Shown piece after piece: positions 34,201-49,042 of a stretch of 64,000 bases of DNA; the first letter of the stretch is position 1; every line of letters begins with the position of its first letter. This stretch comes from Macrosoma leucophasiata (Eukaryota > Arthropoda > Insecta > Lepidoptera > Hedylidae), in the NCBI GenBank assembly GCA_036365455.1, contig JAWQUS010000017.1, forward strand, positions 5,394,001 to 5,458,000. Direction: 5' to 3'. The position numbers were made by a program, and so were the translations under genes. The notes below the pieces were generated by a model. That model was not told the origin of the DNA. It saw only the letters and a list, made by a program, of their open reading frames with translations, and searched no databases.

Positions 34201-37200
34201 CACTACTATTTTAGCGCAGTAGTTTCGTTTTTCACGTACTTATAGGCGCTGCGGATCATTACATCAGTAACCGTCGAAACTTTTCGTAAACATTTCTTTT
34301 TCGTTGGGGACAATGTGTTTACGTCTTTTTTTTGATGTACTTGGCTGGGGATTCATTTTGATGGCAAACCAAAACAAATAAATACACTTAAAGTTTAAAA
34401 AAAAAAACTGGCTATCTAGGCTCTTTTATTATAAGTTTTGTTTTTTAAAAACATTAACTTTTAATATAATATTGCAATGGTTACTAATAAATAAATAATT
34501 ATTGTGAATAATAATGTATTTTTTAAAAAAAACGACCAATAAATCTTAAAACTGGCACACCAATATTATAATTACATAAACATAAAATCGCGATTTATTA
34601 TCGATTGTTGGGTCCATCACCATTATGTTAAATGTGCTATCATTATTTTACGAAGTGACAGTAGCTAATGTCAAATTGGGAATAGAATTAAAAGTCCGGG
34701 TATAGTAAATAATAGGTTAGTTCATAATTAGATATTCGTTAGGCCGTATGACAGTACCAATTACGAGTATACCTAAATAAGTTTCTTTTACGAATACATT
34801 TACATTTTCTAAAGAGCATACTATTATTATTTACTTGCTGTACCCGGACGAAGTTGTGGGCACAGCAAGTATAAAAGTAGCCTAGGATACTCCTTATTAC
34901 ATAAGCTATCTGCCAGTGAAAGTACCGTACATAATCGGTCCAGCCGTTCCCGAGATTAGCGGGAACAAACACACAGACAGACAAAAATTGTAAAAAATGT
35001 TGTATTGGTATATGTACCGTGTATACATACATATGCATTTAGTAAAAAAGCGATTATTTTTTTAATTACAAACAGACACTCCAATTTTATTTGATGTATA
35101 GATTTATTTTATGGAAAAGATGATCGAATGAAACCGTTTTCGGTTTTATTAAAACGATATTCGGAATAAACTGTTACTCCTCAAAATAATATCACCCACA
35201 AACTCATTTGATATTTAATATTTGACGACAAAGTATTTTTGATTCAATAAATATTGCCAAGTGAAATTTTGTACTTCGCGACGCCTTACGTGTTGCTAAA
35301 CAACAGTTGTTAGGCGTTAGCCGTTAAAAAGTAAAGAAGTAGCTATTTTGGTAATAATAATTTTAAGTCAGTTAAATTTCTTTATGGAGAAAGGTTCCGA
35401 GTTGGCTGGCGTGCAGGCAGGTACACGCGCCACTATCATTCATAGTTTTATCATTCATCATTTTAGCCAAAAGAAGTCCACTACTAGACAAAGGCCTTCC
35501 GCAAAGATTACCACAACGAACGGTCCTGGGTCGCCCTCATCCAACTATTGGCAGCCACCTTCATCAGGTTGTCGGTCCAACGGTGTAGGCCTGCCTACAC
35601 TTCAGCTTCCGGAACGCGGTCGCCATTCAAGAACTGTTCTGCTCCAACGGTCGTCAGTATTATTTGGAGCCAAAGGGCTTGGACTGTGGAAGGCTCAGAA
35701 GCGAGCATGCCCATGATAACTTCTCGTAAAACAAGGTAATGCAATACGGGTATAGTACTCTTTTGAGCTCTGTTTCTATAGCTCTACAAACGCAAAACTG
35801 CTTTTCATACCATTGCTCACAATATTATTACAGGCGTTAAATGCAACTTATCAAACTGTAATATCATGGGACATTCACAAAAAAATTAATGATACTATAT
35901 TCTCCTTTAAAATATTTATAACAGAAAAATAACACTCTACGACCTTTTAACAAACAATAACATTGTTTCTCACTAGTTTACATATATAATAACACGCCTA
36001 AACCTAAATTTACCCTAAATTTCAGCCTAAAACTAGTGTTATGTTAAAAATTACCTACTAAACAGCTACTTACTAAGAGATTTGTTTCGCAACGCACGAG
36101 TCTATAAGGCTGTAGGAGCGGATAAAATTATAACCAGCGGTAGCTCGCTCCCGGGCTGTTGATAGGCGCTTTCCCGGAAAATCCCAGATATTTCTCCGTA
36201 CACGGCACCTTTGGCCTCGGTTTGTCGTATTTGTTACGTCGAAAAATGTTTGTTCGCAAAAATGCCTGATACGATTACCTGGATCTCAGCTCGGGCCGAC
36301 CACTTGACCGTGTTTGCTGGCTTTTTTGTCTTTTGACTTTTTTTCGCTAACAGTGTATGGAATGTTTTCCATTGAATGGGATGTTTTTGTACGTGATTAA
36401 ATTATAGCAAGTAAATATTGATAGTAATTAGGGTTAACATATTTTTAAGAAAAATCATCTCTGCTGCAAGGTTCCCATATGATTTAATTTTGTGTTCGCT
36501 ATCAGAGACTTTAAGGGTGGTAGAGTTAAAGTACCAGAGCTCGAGGGTGCAGGCATTAATACATTATCTAATTAATGTGCTGCCAAATGGTAGTATAATC
36601 ATGTAATACAAATCCTCATTATCAGTGCCGAGTAAAGCCGGTGCGGGGCCCGTAGCAAATGTGACCATGGCGCCCTAGAGTTACATTGCCTACTGAAATT
36701 TAGAATGTAAATAAAACAGAACATTTTCGAAAACAATATTAGAGGATTACCCCTGTAAGTATTGTGGTATTGCCAGCTTGCATGCTTGCAACATAATAAT
36801 ATACCTGTATAATTACAGTGTGGCCAACGCTCATTTGAGAATAGCTAAGGTGTTTTTTTTATGTTACGGAAGGGGAAAACAAGCATGCACCCACACAAAG
36901 ACCGAGGTCAAAATGCAGATGCGTTACCAATCCTGAGGCCTAAGGTGTTATGCCTCTGTGTCGGAAATTACAGGGCCGTACATTACCACCTGACCGGAAC
37001 ACGATAGTGCTGAACACTACCATTTAGCGGCAAGTATATTAGGTAATGTGGTGGTGCCTACACCTGCGAGCTCAGTCACCACCAGTAAAAATTGTGTTTT
37101 TTTTGGGCACAGCCGCGGGGTCCCCCAATGCGCGGGGCCCGTTGCATTTGCTGCCTCCTGTTATATGGCTTATCCGGCACTGCTCATAATAACTATCAAA

Positions 37201-40200
37201 GGGGCAAAACAACTTAAGCTTCAAGAGTGACAACGCAGCTGCAATTTTAAATCCATTTCTTGTGCGGCCCTTGTGTAGGCTGCATTATTACCTACCATTT
37301 ATGTGTACTGCGTGTTTGTCTACATCATTTTACAACAAAGGTACACCTTAAAATGATCATTTTACCTATCTTAATTGATTTGGTTTACTGAAAAGAATTT
37401 CTGCTCGAGTGACCTTTAAACAGACGTACTATAAGAAAAAAACAGACGTACTATAGACAGTACACGAGACAGGAGTTTGACCTTGGAACATAATAAGAAA
37501 TATCAAATATCATTGCAAAGCTATACGCCATTAATTGCGCCCGATAATTTTCAAGTAAATCGAACATTTAATAAGTTCATGGATACGACTTCAATGGAAC
37601 AGTCCTATAGCTCAATATATTAGTATTATTGAATATGATTGCCATGATTGGATAAAGAAAGAACTAATTTCTCGGCTGCTGAATTTGTATAACGCTACCT
37701 ATTACTGTATTTCGAGTTTATCTATATATATAAAAATGCAACCCGTTTTCTTTGGTCACGGCATCACGCGTGAATGGCTGGACCGATTTGACTAATATTG
37801 ATTTTGAATGATTTTTGGAAGTCCAGGGAATGTTTAAAAGGTAAGAAAATATGAATAAATTGAAGGGAAATAGTAAAAACCACCATTTCATTTTCCCATA
37901 CAAATAGTCCGTATCTATCAAACCTTTGACACATGTCATATTTTCATTCTGAGGCAATACGAAGTTTGCCGGGTCAGCTAGTATGGAATAAAAACTACAA
38001 TACGAAACTTTCAACATTAGAGGAGATTCCATTACCCTGTTTAGGGTTCCATAACATAATAGGATAAAATGTGACCGTTAAAGGTCACTAGCCCGTCTGT
38101 CTGTACATCAGATACAGCCAATTCACTTCGAAACTACTGGAGTGATTAAGTTGAAAGGTACACATTACACATATCATTATAAGGTACGTACGGTCAACTA
38201 CGGACCTTTAGGTAATTTCTGGTACGAAGGCATAACACCTTAGATCTCCAGAGTATCAACGCACCTATATAGAAATCTCTGGTTTCATATAAATGTTTAA
38301 GGGCAGTAGGTATTACCTACTGCCATCAATGGAAACTGCTCATGACATAAAAAAATAACAGAGAAGAAACTTCTGCCTGTCTGTTGACTCCTGTGGTACC
38401 TTTAATATAATTCTTATTAGATATGTTGTTTGAATGTTATAAGCTAGAGACAGTTTTTAAATTTTTATATCGATAAGTCAACTATGGGTCATCCCTTTTT
38501 CTTAACGTCTAACTAGAGCGAGTTACAATGCAAGATGCAGTAGTAATGTTACAGAGAAGAAGCTTTGATAAGAAATTTATCCCTGTCAGCTGTCTACAAC
38601 AGACAGCTAAATAAATAAAAGTAAAAGATAAGAAATGTCTCCCTGTCAGCTGTCTGTTGTAGACAGCTGACAGGGAGACATTTCTTATCTGTTTTAGACA
38701 GCTGACAGGGAGACATTTCTTATCTTCATTATGTTTAATTTTACTTTTACTCAAGATATTATTATCTTAATGAGATTATTTTTAAGTATTGTAAACTTAC
38801 CTATGCGTTATTCCCCTTTCTTCTAAATGCCTCATTCCCAGCGCGACTTGCAATGCATACTCTCGCATGGTACTGCTATCAAGTTGAAGTGCCGGTTCCG
38901 CTACGTAGTGATCTTTGCTAGCCTTCTCGCTGTCGATATATAACTTCTCTTCGAGATGCCCGTTGGGTAGCGTTGGATCTGAGTCACTCAGGTTTGTGTA
39001 TTCAGCTGTGAATAACATTAATTAACTGTATTCTAATTGCGAAATATATATTATAACTTTGAGATGAAGAAATTTAGTTCAAGGATTCCAATAATATTTG
39101 AGATAGGTTTAAAGCGTTATTGCGTACTTATAGAAGAATATTAAGTTATGTGCGTGAGTAATGTCAGTGAAAAACATTCTAAAGTTCACTCGCATGTGTT
39201 ATTGCGAAAAAAGAATATTTCAAAAACATTAAAGTTACGAAATTAGCATTATATTCCTAACGAGCTGTTCACAGTTAATTTTATATTACAAACAGACACT
39301 CCAATTTTATTTTTACAATTTTTGTCTGTCAGTCTGTCTGTTTGTTCCCGCTAATCTCGGGAACGACTGGACCGATTTTGACGGAACTTTCACTGGCTAT
39401 TTAGCTATTAATTATATTTTAATGTTTTTTTATAATGTAGAATTAAGGATCTTATAATATGTAAAGTAAAATTTTATTATAAGCAATAGGTATACATAGA
39501 TAAGTAAGTACGTATTTCCTTTGAGCTCACAGATCTATGACAAGGTATTAGTCTCAGACTCAAAGAATAAGAAGTATTAATGCTTTTCGGATAACGATAC
39601 AAAAGCTCTTATTGAAATAGAGAAAGGTATGACGTCTATTATTCATAAATACACGCACATCTATGAAATATTTGGAGATTTCAAGAGGGAGAAATCTATA
39701 TAAATATAACAATTATATTATATACTACCTGTACCCGCGACTTCGTCCGCGTGAGAACTTATGATTGTTCAGTTGTGGGCACAGCTAGTGTATAATAATT
39801 TAAATACATATTAAAGAAAAAAACGGAAAGAAAAATTTGACTTCGGGCAGGAAGCGAACCTGCGACCTCAGGATAACCAGTCCAGCCGCTTTACCACTAA
39901 GCTACCGAAGTCCCACACCGATGCGTCAAATTTTCCTTTCCCTTTTTGATTTTTAACCGATTTAGGGTCAAACTCAAACTCAAACTCAAAAATTCATTTA
40001 ATCACTTGGAAATAATAGAATTTGCTTGTGATAGGTCAAATTACAAATATAAAATTAAAGCGAATAACAACTGATACGTTGATTAATATGTCAAAGTAAA
40101 TAAATTAATAATAGTCCAAAAATACTTAATAATAAAAATAGGTATCAACAGAATGTTCCATACTCTCTTTTACAAACGGCAAGATAAGACTAAACAAAAA

Positions 40201-43200
40201 AATATGGGACATTCTTTGTCATTCACTGGCAGAGTTCCAAAGCCCACATTACTGAGAAAAAACCTGCCAAAACAAAACTCAGTAGGGTCTTTTCAAAATA
40301 TGTTCCTTAAAACTATTTTCACAATATGACACTTATAACTATGTTTTACAATATCAAGTACAATGCACATTCATTTCACAAAATTATTGTTTAGTCTTGT
40401 GGAGCTAGACCAGCATTTGTCCAGGCATCTCTATCCTTTAGATAGTCATCGAGTCTATAGTACGCATTTTTACATAGTGTGCGTTTAATACATGACTTAA
40501 ATTTATTATCTGTAAGTTCAAGAATGTTGGACGGAATTTTGTTATAAAACTGTATACAACATGTTAAGAAACATTTATGTGTTTTCGATAGGCGAAAACT
40601 TGGAAATACTAATTTATTTTTATTTCTGGTATTATAAGTATGAATATCATTAATTTTCTTAAATAAGTGCAAGTTTTTCCTAGCATACAATATATTTTCA
40701 TAAATATATTGGCAAGGGACCGTCATTATATTTATTCGCTTGAATAATTCTTTCAAGGAGTCACGACTATTTAAGTTATATATCGCTCTAATAGCTCTCT
40801 TTTGTAATATAAATATTGAATCAATTTCAGCTGCCCGACCCCACAACAAAATACCGTAGGACATGACACTGTGAAAGTAGCTGAAATAAACGAGTCTCGC
40901 AGTGTCGACATCCGTTAACTGTCTAATCTTCCTGACGGCATAAGCAGCAGAACTTAGACGTTTTCCTAACAGTTTAATATGAGGACCCCATTGCAATTTT
41001 GAATCAAGCGTTATACCCAAGAAGACAGCTTCACTAACAAATTGTGTTTTATCATTGTTGAAGAATATTTCCCCTTCTTTACTTTTGACATTTGGAAGAG
41101 TAAAACGAATACATTTAGTTTTTTTACTATTTAATGCAAGATTATTTACTGTAAACCAATTATGTACTTCTTGTATGGCTTTATTGATAGTATCATAATT
41201 TGGTTCTTTTCTATTCACTTTAAAGACCAGCGAGGTATCATCGGCAAATAAAATTGTTTTAGGCTCACTGATGGGCATCAAATGGAGCAAATCATTTATA
41301 TATACTAAAAACAGAAATGGACCTAATATCGAGCCCTGTGGTACACCCATTTCTACTTTAGAGCCTGGTGATTTTACTCCGTTAACTTGTATTTTCTGTT
41401 CCCGGTTTTCTAGATATGATTTAATAAGTTGAAGGGCTTTACATCCAAGGCCATAGTGCTCAAGTTTGCACATTAACGTATTATGGTCCACGCAGTCAAA
41501 TGCTTTTGAAAGGTCGCAAAAGATTCCTATAGCATCCTGCGAATCTTCCCAAGCTTCATAAATATGTTTAAGTAAAGCAACACCGGCATCAATTGTATTA
41601 CAACCTTTTGTGAAACCAAATTGTTGGTGGTGTAAGATCTTATTTTTATTAAAGTGCTGCAGCAATTGATTAAGTATCACTTTCTCGAAAACTTTACTAA
41701 TAACGGGAAGAACAGATACCGGCCTATAATTATTCGGGTCTTTACTATCCCCTGATTTAAATAATGGTACGACTTTGCTCAGTTTTAACAAATCCGGAAA
41801 GATTCCCTGCTCAATACATAAATTAAAAATTGAAGATAAATAAGGCGCTACAGTACTAATAATCGATTTACACACTTTAACAGACATACCATAAATATCT
41901 TCAGTAGCTTTGTTTTTGAGCTGATTAAATGTGGATATGATTGTTTGTGGACTAATATGACTAAAAGTTAGTTTAATATGACAAGGCTCTACGTTCCTTT
42001 TAAGAATGTCAATCGATATTCCAGTAGAAGAATTTAAAGGTGCCGTAATTTTGAATGGAATATTAGCAAAGTAATCTTCAAAGTGTGTAGCAATTGTTTT
42101 ATATTATTTCGCATTAACACATGCTTGTGAAATATATTTTATTTTTAAAGAAAAATGGAAAGAAAAATTTGACTTCAGGCGAGGCTCGAACTCGCGACCT
42201 ACTGGGAATCTAGTCCAGCCGCTCTTCCAATTGAGCTACTGAAGCCCTGCCCGATTTGTCGAATTTTTCCTTCACATCTATTGCATTGCTTTATGGTAGC
42301 AGTAGCGCCATCTATTACCAACTATGCTAGTTAGGCAACCGATATAATAGACTTTTCAGTTTATTGAATATCGTAAAGAAGTCGCTTTTACCCTTAATAA
42401 TTGTTTTATATTATTTCGCATTAACACATGCTTGTGAAATATATTTTATTTTTAAAGAAAAATGGAAAGAAAAATTTGACTTCAGGCGAGGCTCGAACTC
42501 GCGACCTACTGGGAATCTAGTCCAGCCGCTCTTCCAATTGAGCTACTGAAGCCCTGCCCGATTTGTCGAATTTTTCCTTCACATCTATTGCATTGCTTTA
42601 TGGTAGCAGTAGCGCCATCTATTACCAACTATGCTAGTTAGGCAACCGATATAATAGACTTTTCAGTTTATTGAATATCGTAAAGAAGTCGCTTTTACCC
42701 TTAATAATTGTTTTATATTATTTCGCATTAACACATGCTTGTGAAATATATTTTATTTTTAAAGAAAAATGGAAAGAAAAATTTGACTTCAGGCGAGGCT
42801 CGAACTCGCGACCTACTGGGAATCTAGTCCAGCCGCTCTTCCAATTGAGCTACTGAAGCCCTGCCCGATTTGTCGAATTTTTCCTTCACATCTATTGCAT
42901 TGCTTTATGGTAGCAGTAGCGCCATCTATTACCAACTATGCTAGTTAGGCAACCGATATAATAGACTTTTCAGTTTATTGAATATCGTAAAGAAGTCACT
43001 TTTACCCTTAATAATTGTTTTATATTATTTCGCATTAACACATGCTTGTGAAATATATTTTATTTTTAAAGAAAAATGGAAAGAAAAATTTGACTTCAGG
43101 CGAGGCTCGAACTCGCGACCTACTGGGAATCTAGTCCAGCCGCTCTTCCAATTGAGCTACTGAAGCCCTGCCCGATTTGTCGAATTTTTCCTTCACATCT

Positions 43201-46200
43201 ATTGCATTGCTTTATGGTAGCAGTAGCGCCATCTATTACCAACTATGCTAGTTAGGCAACCGATATAATAGACTTTTCAGTTTATTGAATATCGTAAAGA
43301 AGTCGCTTTTACCCTTAATAATTGTTTTATATTATTTCGCATTAACACATGCTTGTGAAATATATTTTATTTTTAAAGAAAAATGGAAAGAAAAATTTGA
43401 CTTCAGGCGAGGCTCGAACTCGCGACCTACTGGGAATCTAGTCCAGCCGCTCTTCCAATTGAGCTACTGAAGCCCTGCCCGATTTGTCGAATTTTTCCTT
43501 CACATCTATTGCATTGCTTTATGGTAGCAGTAGCGCCATCTATTACCAACTATGCTAGTTAGGCAACCGATATAATAGACTTTTCAGTTTATTGAATATC
43601 GTAAAGAAGTCGCTTTTACCCTTAATAATTGTTTTATATTATTTCGCATTAACACATGCTTGTGAAATATATTTTATTTTTAAAGAAAAATGGAAAGAAA
43701 AATTTGACTTCAGGCGAGGCTCGAACTCGCGACCTACTGGGAATCTAGTCCAGCCGCTCTTCCAATTGAGCTACTGAAGCCCTGCCCGATTTGTCGAATT
43801 TTTCCTTCACATCTATTGCATTGCTTTATGGTAGCAGTAGCGCCATCTATTACCAACTATGCTAGTTAGGCAACCGATATAATAGACTTTTCAGTTTATT
43901 GAATATCGTAAAGAAGTCGCTTTTACCCTTAATAATTGTTTTATATTATTTCGCATTAACACATGCTTGTGAAATATATTTTATTTTTAAAGAAAAATGG
44001 AAAGAAAAATTTGACTTCAGGCGAGGCTCGAACTCGCGACCTACTGGGAATCTAGTCCAGCCGCTCTTCCAATTGAGCTACTGAAGCCCTGCCCGATTTG
44101 TCGAATTTTTCCTTCACATCTATTGCATTGCTTTATGGTAGCAGTAGCGCCATCTATTACCAACTATGCTAGTTAGGCAACCGATATAATAGACTTTTCA
44201 GTTTATTGAATATCGTAAAGAAGTCGCTTTTACCCTTAATAATTGTTTTATATTATTTCGCATTAACACATGCTTGTGAAATATATTTTATTTTTAAAGA
44301 AAAATGGAAAGAAAAATTTGACTTCAGGCGAGGCTCGAACTCGCGACCTACTGGGAATCTAGTCCAGCCGCTCTTCCAATTGAGCTACTGAAGCCCTGCC
44401 CGATTTGTCGAATTTTTCCTTCACATCTATTGCATTGCTTTATGGTAGCAGTAGCGCCATCTATTACCAACTATGCTAGTTAGGCAACCGATATAATAGA
44501 CTTTTCAGTTTATTGAATATCGTAAAGAAGTCGCTTTTACCCTTAATAATTGTTTTATATTATTTCGCATTAACACATGCTTGTGAAATATATTTTATTT
44601 TTAAAGAAAAATGGAAAGAAAAATTTGACTTCAGGCGAGGCTCGAACTCGCGACCTACTGGGAATCTAGTCCAGCCGCTCTTCCAATTGAGCTACTGAAG
44701 TGTGTAGCAATGTCTAAATCTGAGCCTAAAATACCCTGTGGTGTCTCCAAAAGGACACGAGTTTCAGACCGCTTGTTTTTGCCCGTTTCACTATTTATTA
44801 TTTTCCAGGTCGCCTTCATTTTATCGTCTGCATTTTTAATTTTATTGCTTATATAAATTGACTTTGCGTTTTTACATACACTTTTAAAAATTTTTGAATA
44901 TGTAGCGACATACTTGTTAAAATTTGGATTTTGCATATAAGTTTTAAGACCATAAAGTTCAAATAATCGTTCCCTACTTCTTCGAATGCCATCAGTTGCC
45001 CAGTCACAAAAACTAAATTTACACTTTGCGGTTCTTGTTCTAATTTTAAAGATATTATTAAAATGTGTATTAATAGTATCAAAAAATTGTGCATAAAAAT
45101 CATTTGCACTACTTATGTCAAAATTTTGAAAATATAATTTTTCTTTTAAAATATTATTGAAGTTATTCAATCTAACAGATGTTACTGGTCTATGTGTTTT
45201 TTCAATTTTGCTGGAAGGTTTATCTACGTCAAAAGTAATTGTCTGGCCGCTATGATCAGATGGCAAATAGTTAACAATATTTGTAGATATATATTTACAT
45301 TCACAAAAGATATTATCTATACAAGTTGCCGAGGTTGGGCTCACTCGGGTGGGTTCCAAAAAAACATTGCTTAAGTTGAATGATTTAAATAGATTCAGTA
45401 ACCTATTGCTGTTTGAATTATTTTCTAAAATATTAATGTTAAAATCACCACATACAATTACAGACTTTCTACCTGAACATAGTTTTTTTAACAAATCTTC
45501 CATAGTGGACTCAAACACATTCAAATTCTGATAATTTGGTGGTCTATAAACGCACACTATTATATGCTTATCCAGCTCAACACAAGAAACTTCTACAATA
45601 TGTTCAATCGATAACTCAACTATGTCTTTACGTTCCCTGGATTTAATTGAGTTATTTATCAAAATTAAAGTGCCACCATGTTGCATAACTTTTCTATTGT
45701 AACAACTAACAACAGAATAATTCTTATAATTAATCATGATTTGGTTTTCTTTTAACCAATGTTCAGTTAAACAAACAATGTCATACTGGAATTTCTCCAG
45801 AACTAGTTCTAATTCCAATAACTTGGAATGCAACCCTTGAATATTTTGGTGTAATACTACCAAACTGTTGACTTTATTAAAAGTGCAAATGCCAGAAGAT
45901 ACCGGTTTATTAGTATGTTCAATATTGGTAACTTCTTCTGTCTTAAAATCTAGTTTAAATAATTGAGAGTGCAACCCAAGACGCCTCCGCCAACACCAGT
46001 CAGCGAGGATGTACAGTTTGTATTTCCCCCCTGAGCCAGAGAATACTCAGAGTCCCTGGTGTTGGCAGATGTCATCAGGGGTTGGATGCTATTACACTCT
46101 ACGTCATTCATAAAATTATTGGTAACACTTATGTTACTCTCTAAACTACTAATAGCATTTGCTATATTACATATAACATTGTTAATATTATAAGCTATCA

Positions 46201-47760
46201 GCGTAGCCAGTAATTTCCTATATTTTTTGGGAAGATACATAGTTTCCCGTGTCAATTTAAATCCACTAATAAACTTATTAGTGTCAAAATAAAATAATTT
46301 GTCACTATGACGACAAGTCAATGTATGAATTACATTGTTCAAATAATAAATACAATTATTTTCCCTTTGTGTCAATGATTCTGAGTAGGGAAATGCACAA
46401 ACCATTATATTTTTAACATTCAGATTCAATAAGGTATCAACACCATCAACAATGTCCTTTTTTTTGAGACCTAAGCTATTTCCCAACATTATTATTAAAG
46501 TTGAATCACTGTCAATTTTTGTATTCTTAATTTTATTAATTATTTGCTTATATGATTGGTCAGGGTAGCAATGATTAATTATATTGCTTGTCAAATGATC
46601 CTTTAATAAGGATCCAAAACCTGATCCCAATCTATCTGAAAATAGCAATGTTTTATATGTGCCATCAATCTGAGTATTTGCAGATGTGTTCGGAGTAATG
46701 ATTGTAGGCACAGAAGCTTTTGGACAGTGAGAACAAGTAATTAAATTGTTCTTAGTCAATGATTCATATCTCTCTGCATTGTATGTGACTAAGTCAACAA
46801 GTTCACTAGCCTCTTGTAAACGTTGAGATAGTTGAACTTGTGATGCTTTATATTTATTAAAGATTGCCTTAATTTCTTGATCTTTTTGGAGTAATTGTCG
46901 TGTAAAGTCTCGTGAGTCAGTATCATGTGAGTGCCTGGAAAGCTCTAATTCAACACAGAAAGCATCTAACTGTTTTATTAAATTTGATCGCTGTTCCCTT
47001 AGTTTATTTTTTGATTTAACAGCACATTTTAATGAATTTAATGATTTTAGTTTCCTTTTAATATTTTTATTCAGGCGTCTATACTTTTTGAATTTATTCC
47101 TACTACTCAAAATTGGACACTGCTTAATGGTATCATCACCAGTCAAGTCTATTGTTAACAATTTCTTGTTATGTATTTCACTGAGATTCGAAGTGGTACC
47201 GACCAACTCATTGTACAAACTATGGGTATAAAACGATTGTTCATTAATTTTAGCTTCTTCCATATTTGCAATTGTCTTATGAGCATCACAAACTTCACTT
47301 TCCAGTTCTGAAATACGTTGCAAGGCTTGTTCATATGTTTCACCACACTGTTGAAAGGTTGAAATGACCATTTGAAATTGTTGAACTTGGTCGAGTAAGT
47401 CTACATATTTAATATGATTTTCTGCCAACTCATTTTTCAGTGAAGTATTTTTGTCTATTAATTGTTTCAATTCTACTTCACTATCTTCCCGTTCCTGTAG
47501 TAGTTGTTTGCAGAGTAATTTTGTTGACTCAAGTTCTTTCAGCGTAGTTCTCAGTTTGTCCTCCATTTCACGGGTGGTCGCTCTACGTGTCATCATATTC
47601 TAGACAGGTTATTTTGTGTAATAACACCTTCAGAAATGGTGATGGTCGGTGAACGACATCCATTCATAACTAATTAATAGCTATACAACCGATATGATAG
47701 ACTTTGCAGTTTATACAATATCGTTAAGATGTCGCCGTTCCCTTAATAATTGTACTATCA

Positions 47761-47791
<31 letters not shown>

Positions 47792-49000
47792 AATCGAAGT
47801 GGCAAACAAGCATGCAGTTCACATTGATGTTAAGTGATGACTGCAGCCTATAGACATCCACACAGAGACCAAGATCAAAATGCAGATGCGTTACCACTCC
47901 TGAGGCCTAAGGTGTTATGCCTCTGTGCCGGAAATTACAGGGCCGTACATTACCACCTGACCGGAACACGATAGTGCTGAACACTACCATTTAGCGGCAA
48001 GTATATTGGTAATGCGGTGGTGCCTGCGCCCGCGAGCTCCGTCACTGGAGCTCTACCACCAGTAAAGTCAAACCAGTTTATACAATATCGTTAAGATGTC
48101 GCCGTTCCCTTAATAATTGTACTATTAATTACAAAAACATTAATATATAAAAACAATCCTAACACATCTGACACCTGCTAATAAGGATTTTCAATAAGTT
48201 GAACAAATCACACCCCCAAAAAACACTGATTGCCGAAAACAACAGATTTTTCCATATCTTTTCAATAAAAAATGTCGGTTTGTTTGCGAGAAGTCTAATT
48301 TCATTACTCTAATTGTTTATTTCAATTACGTTCTGCTCATGTTTACGGAAATCAAAGGGAAAATTTACAAAAGTAGCGCGTGTACAGTGAAGGTTATTCT
48401 CAAATCACACGCCTGAAAGTTTTTGTTTTAAAAGGTAATTGACGAATTATACAAGGCTTTAATTTATTAAAATTTACAGAACTGTTTCAATAGGATTTAA
48501 AGTTATTTTCAATTCATATTATAATTTGTCATGTACATTATAAATACTAATTTTATAACTGGTTTTTTTTACTGGTGGTAGAGCTCCAGTGACGGAGCTC
48601 GCGGGTGTAGGCACCACCGCATTACCTAATATACTTGCTGCTAAATGGTAGTGTTCAGCACTATCGTGTTCCGGTCAGGTGGTAATATACGGCCCTGTAA
48701 TTTCAGGCACAGAGGCCATAACACCTTAGGCCTCAGGAGTGGCAGCGCATCTGTCACTGTGTGGGTGTCTATAGGCTGCAGTCATCACTTAACATCAATG
48801 TGAACTGCATGCTTGTTTGCCACTTTATTACATTAAAAAAAAAAAAATTAACTAGCTGTGCCCGTGATTTCATCCACGTGAGAATTTATGATTTTTCTGC
48901 ACCTACCCGGACGAAGCCTAAGTTACTCCTTATTACATAAGCTATCTGCCAGTGAAAGTCCCGTCAAAGTCGGTCCAGTCGTTCCCAAGATTAGCCCCGC

Positions 49001-49042
<42 letters not shown>

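Larger units (their letters stand above)
39967..48125 (-). mobile_element. Nearly intact non-LTR retrotransposon (CR1/L2/Jockey-group), ORF2 split by a SINE array
   Basis: Minus strand: 5' leader (about 47597-48125, itself interrupted by an F1 copy), ORF1 45950-47596, ORF2 from 45974 overlapping ORF1 by 25 nt, 3' UTR, and a terminal TTTGAG repeat at 39967-39990. Removing the array 42095-44700 plus one TSD copy leaves ORF2 open from 45974 to 40391 (2967 nt, 988 codons plus stop) with EN and RT domains. The open frames imply recent insertion. The 5' border is uncertain. Confidence 0.85.

Noticed and set aside
42364..44698. Eight identical 61-codon plus-strand ORFs at 307 bp spacing
   Set aside because: They run antisense across the tRNA-SINE head and tail of each array unit and end in the tRNA head; they recur only because the unit recurs.
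42095..44700. Regular array as a CRISPR or a tRNA gene cluster
   Set aside because: The whole 307 bp unit is repeated with identical spacers, the genome is eukaryotic, and the tRNA-like heads have a defective anticodon arm and lack the first acceptor base.
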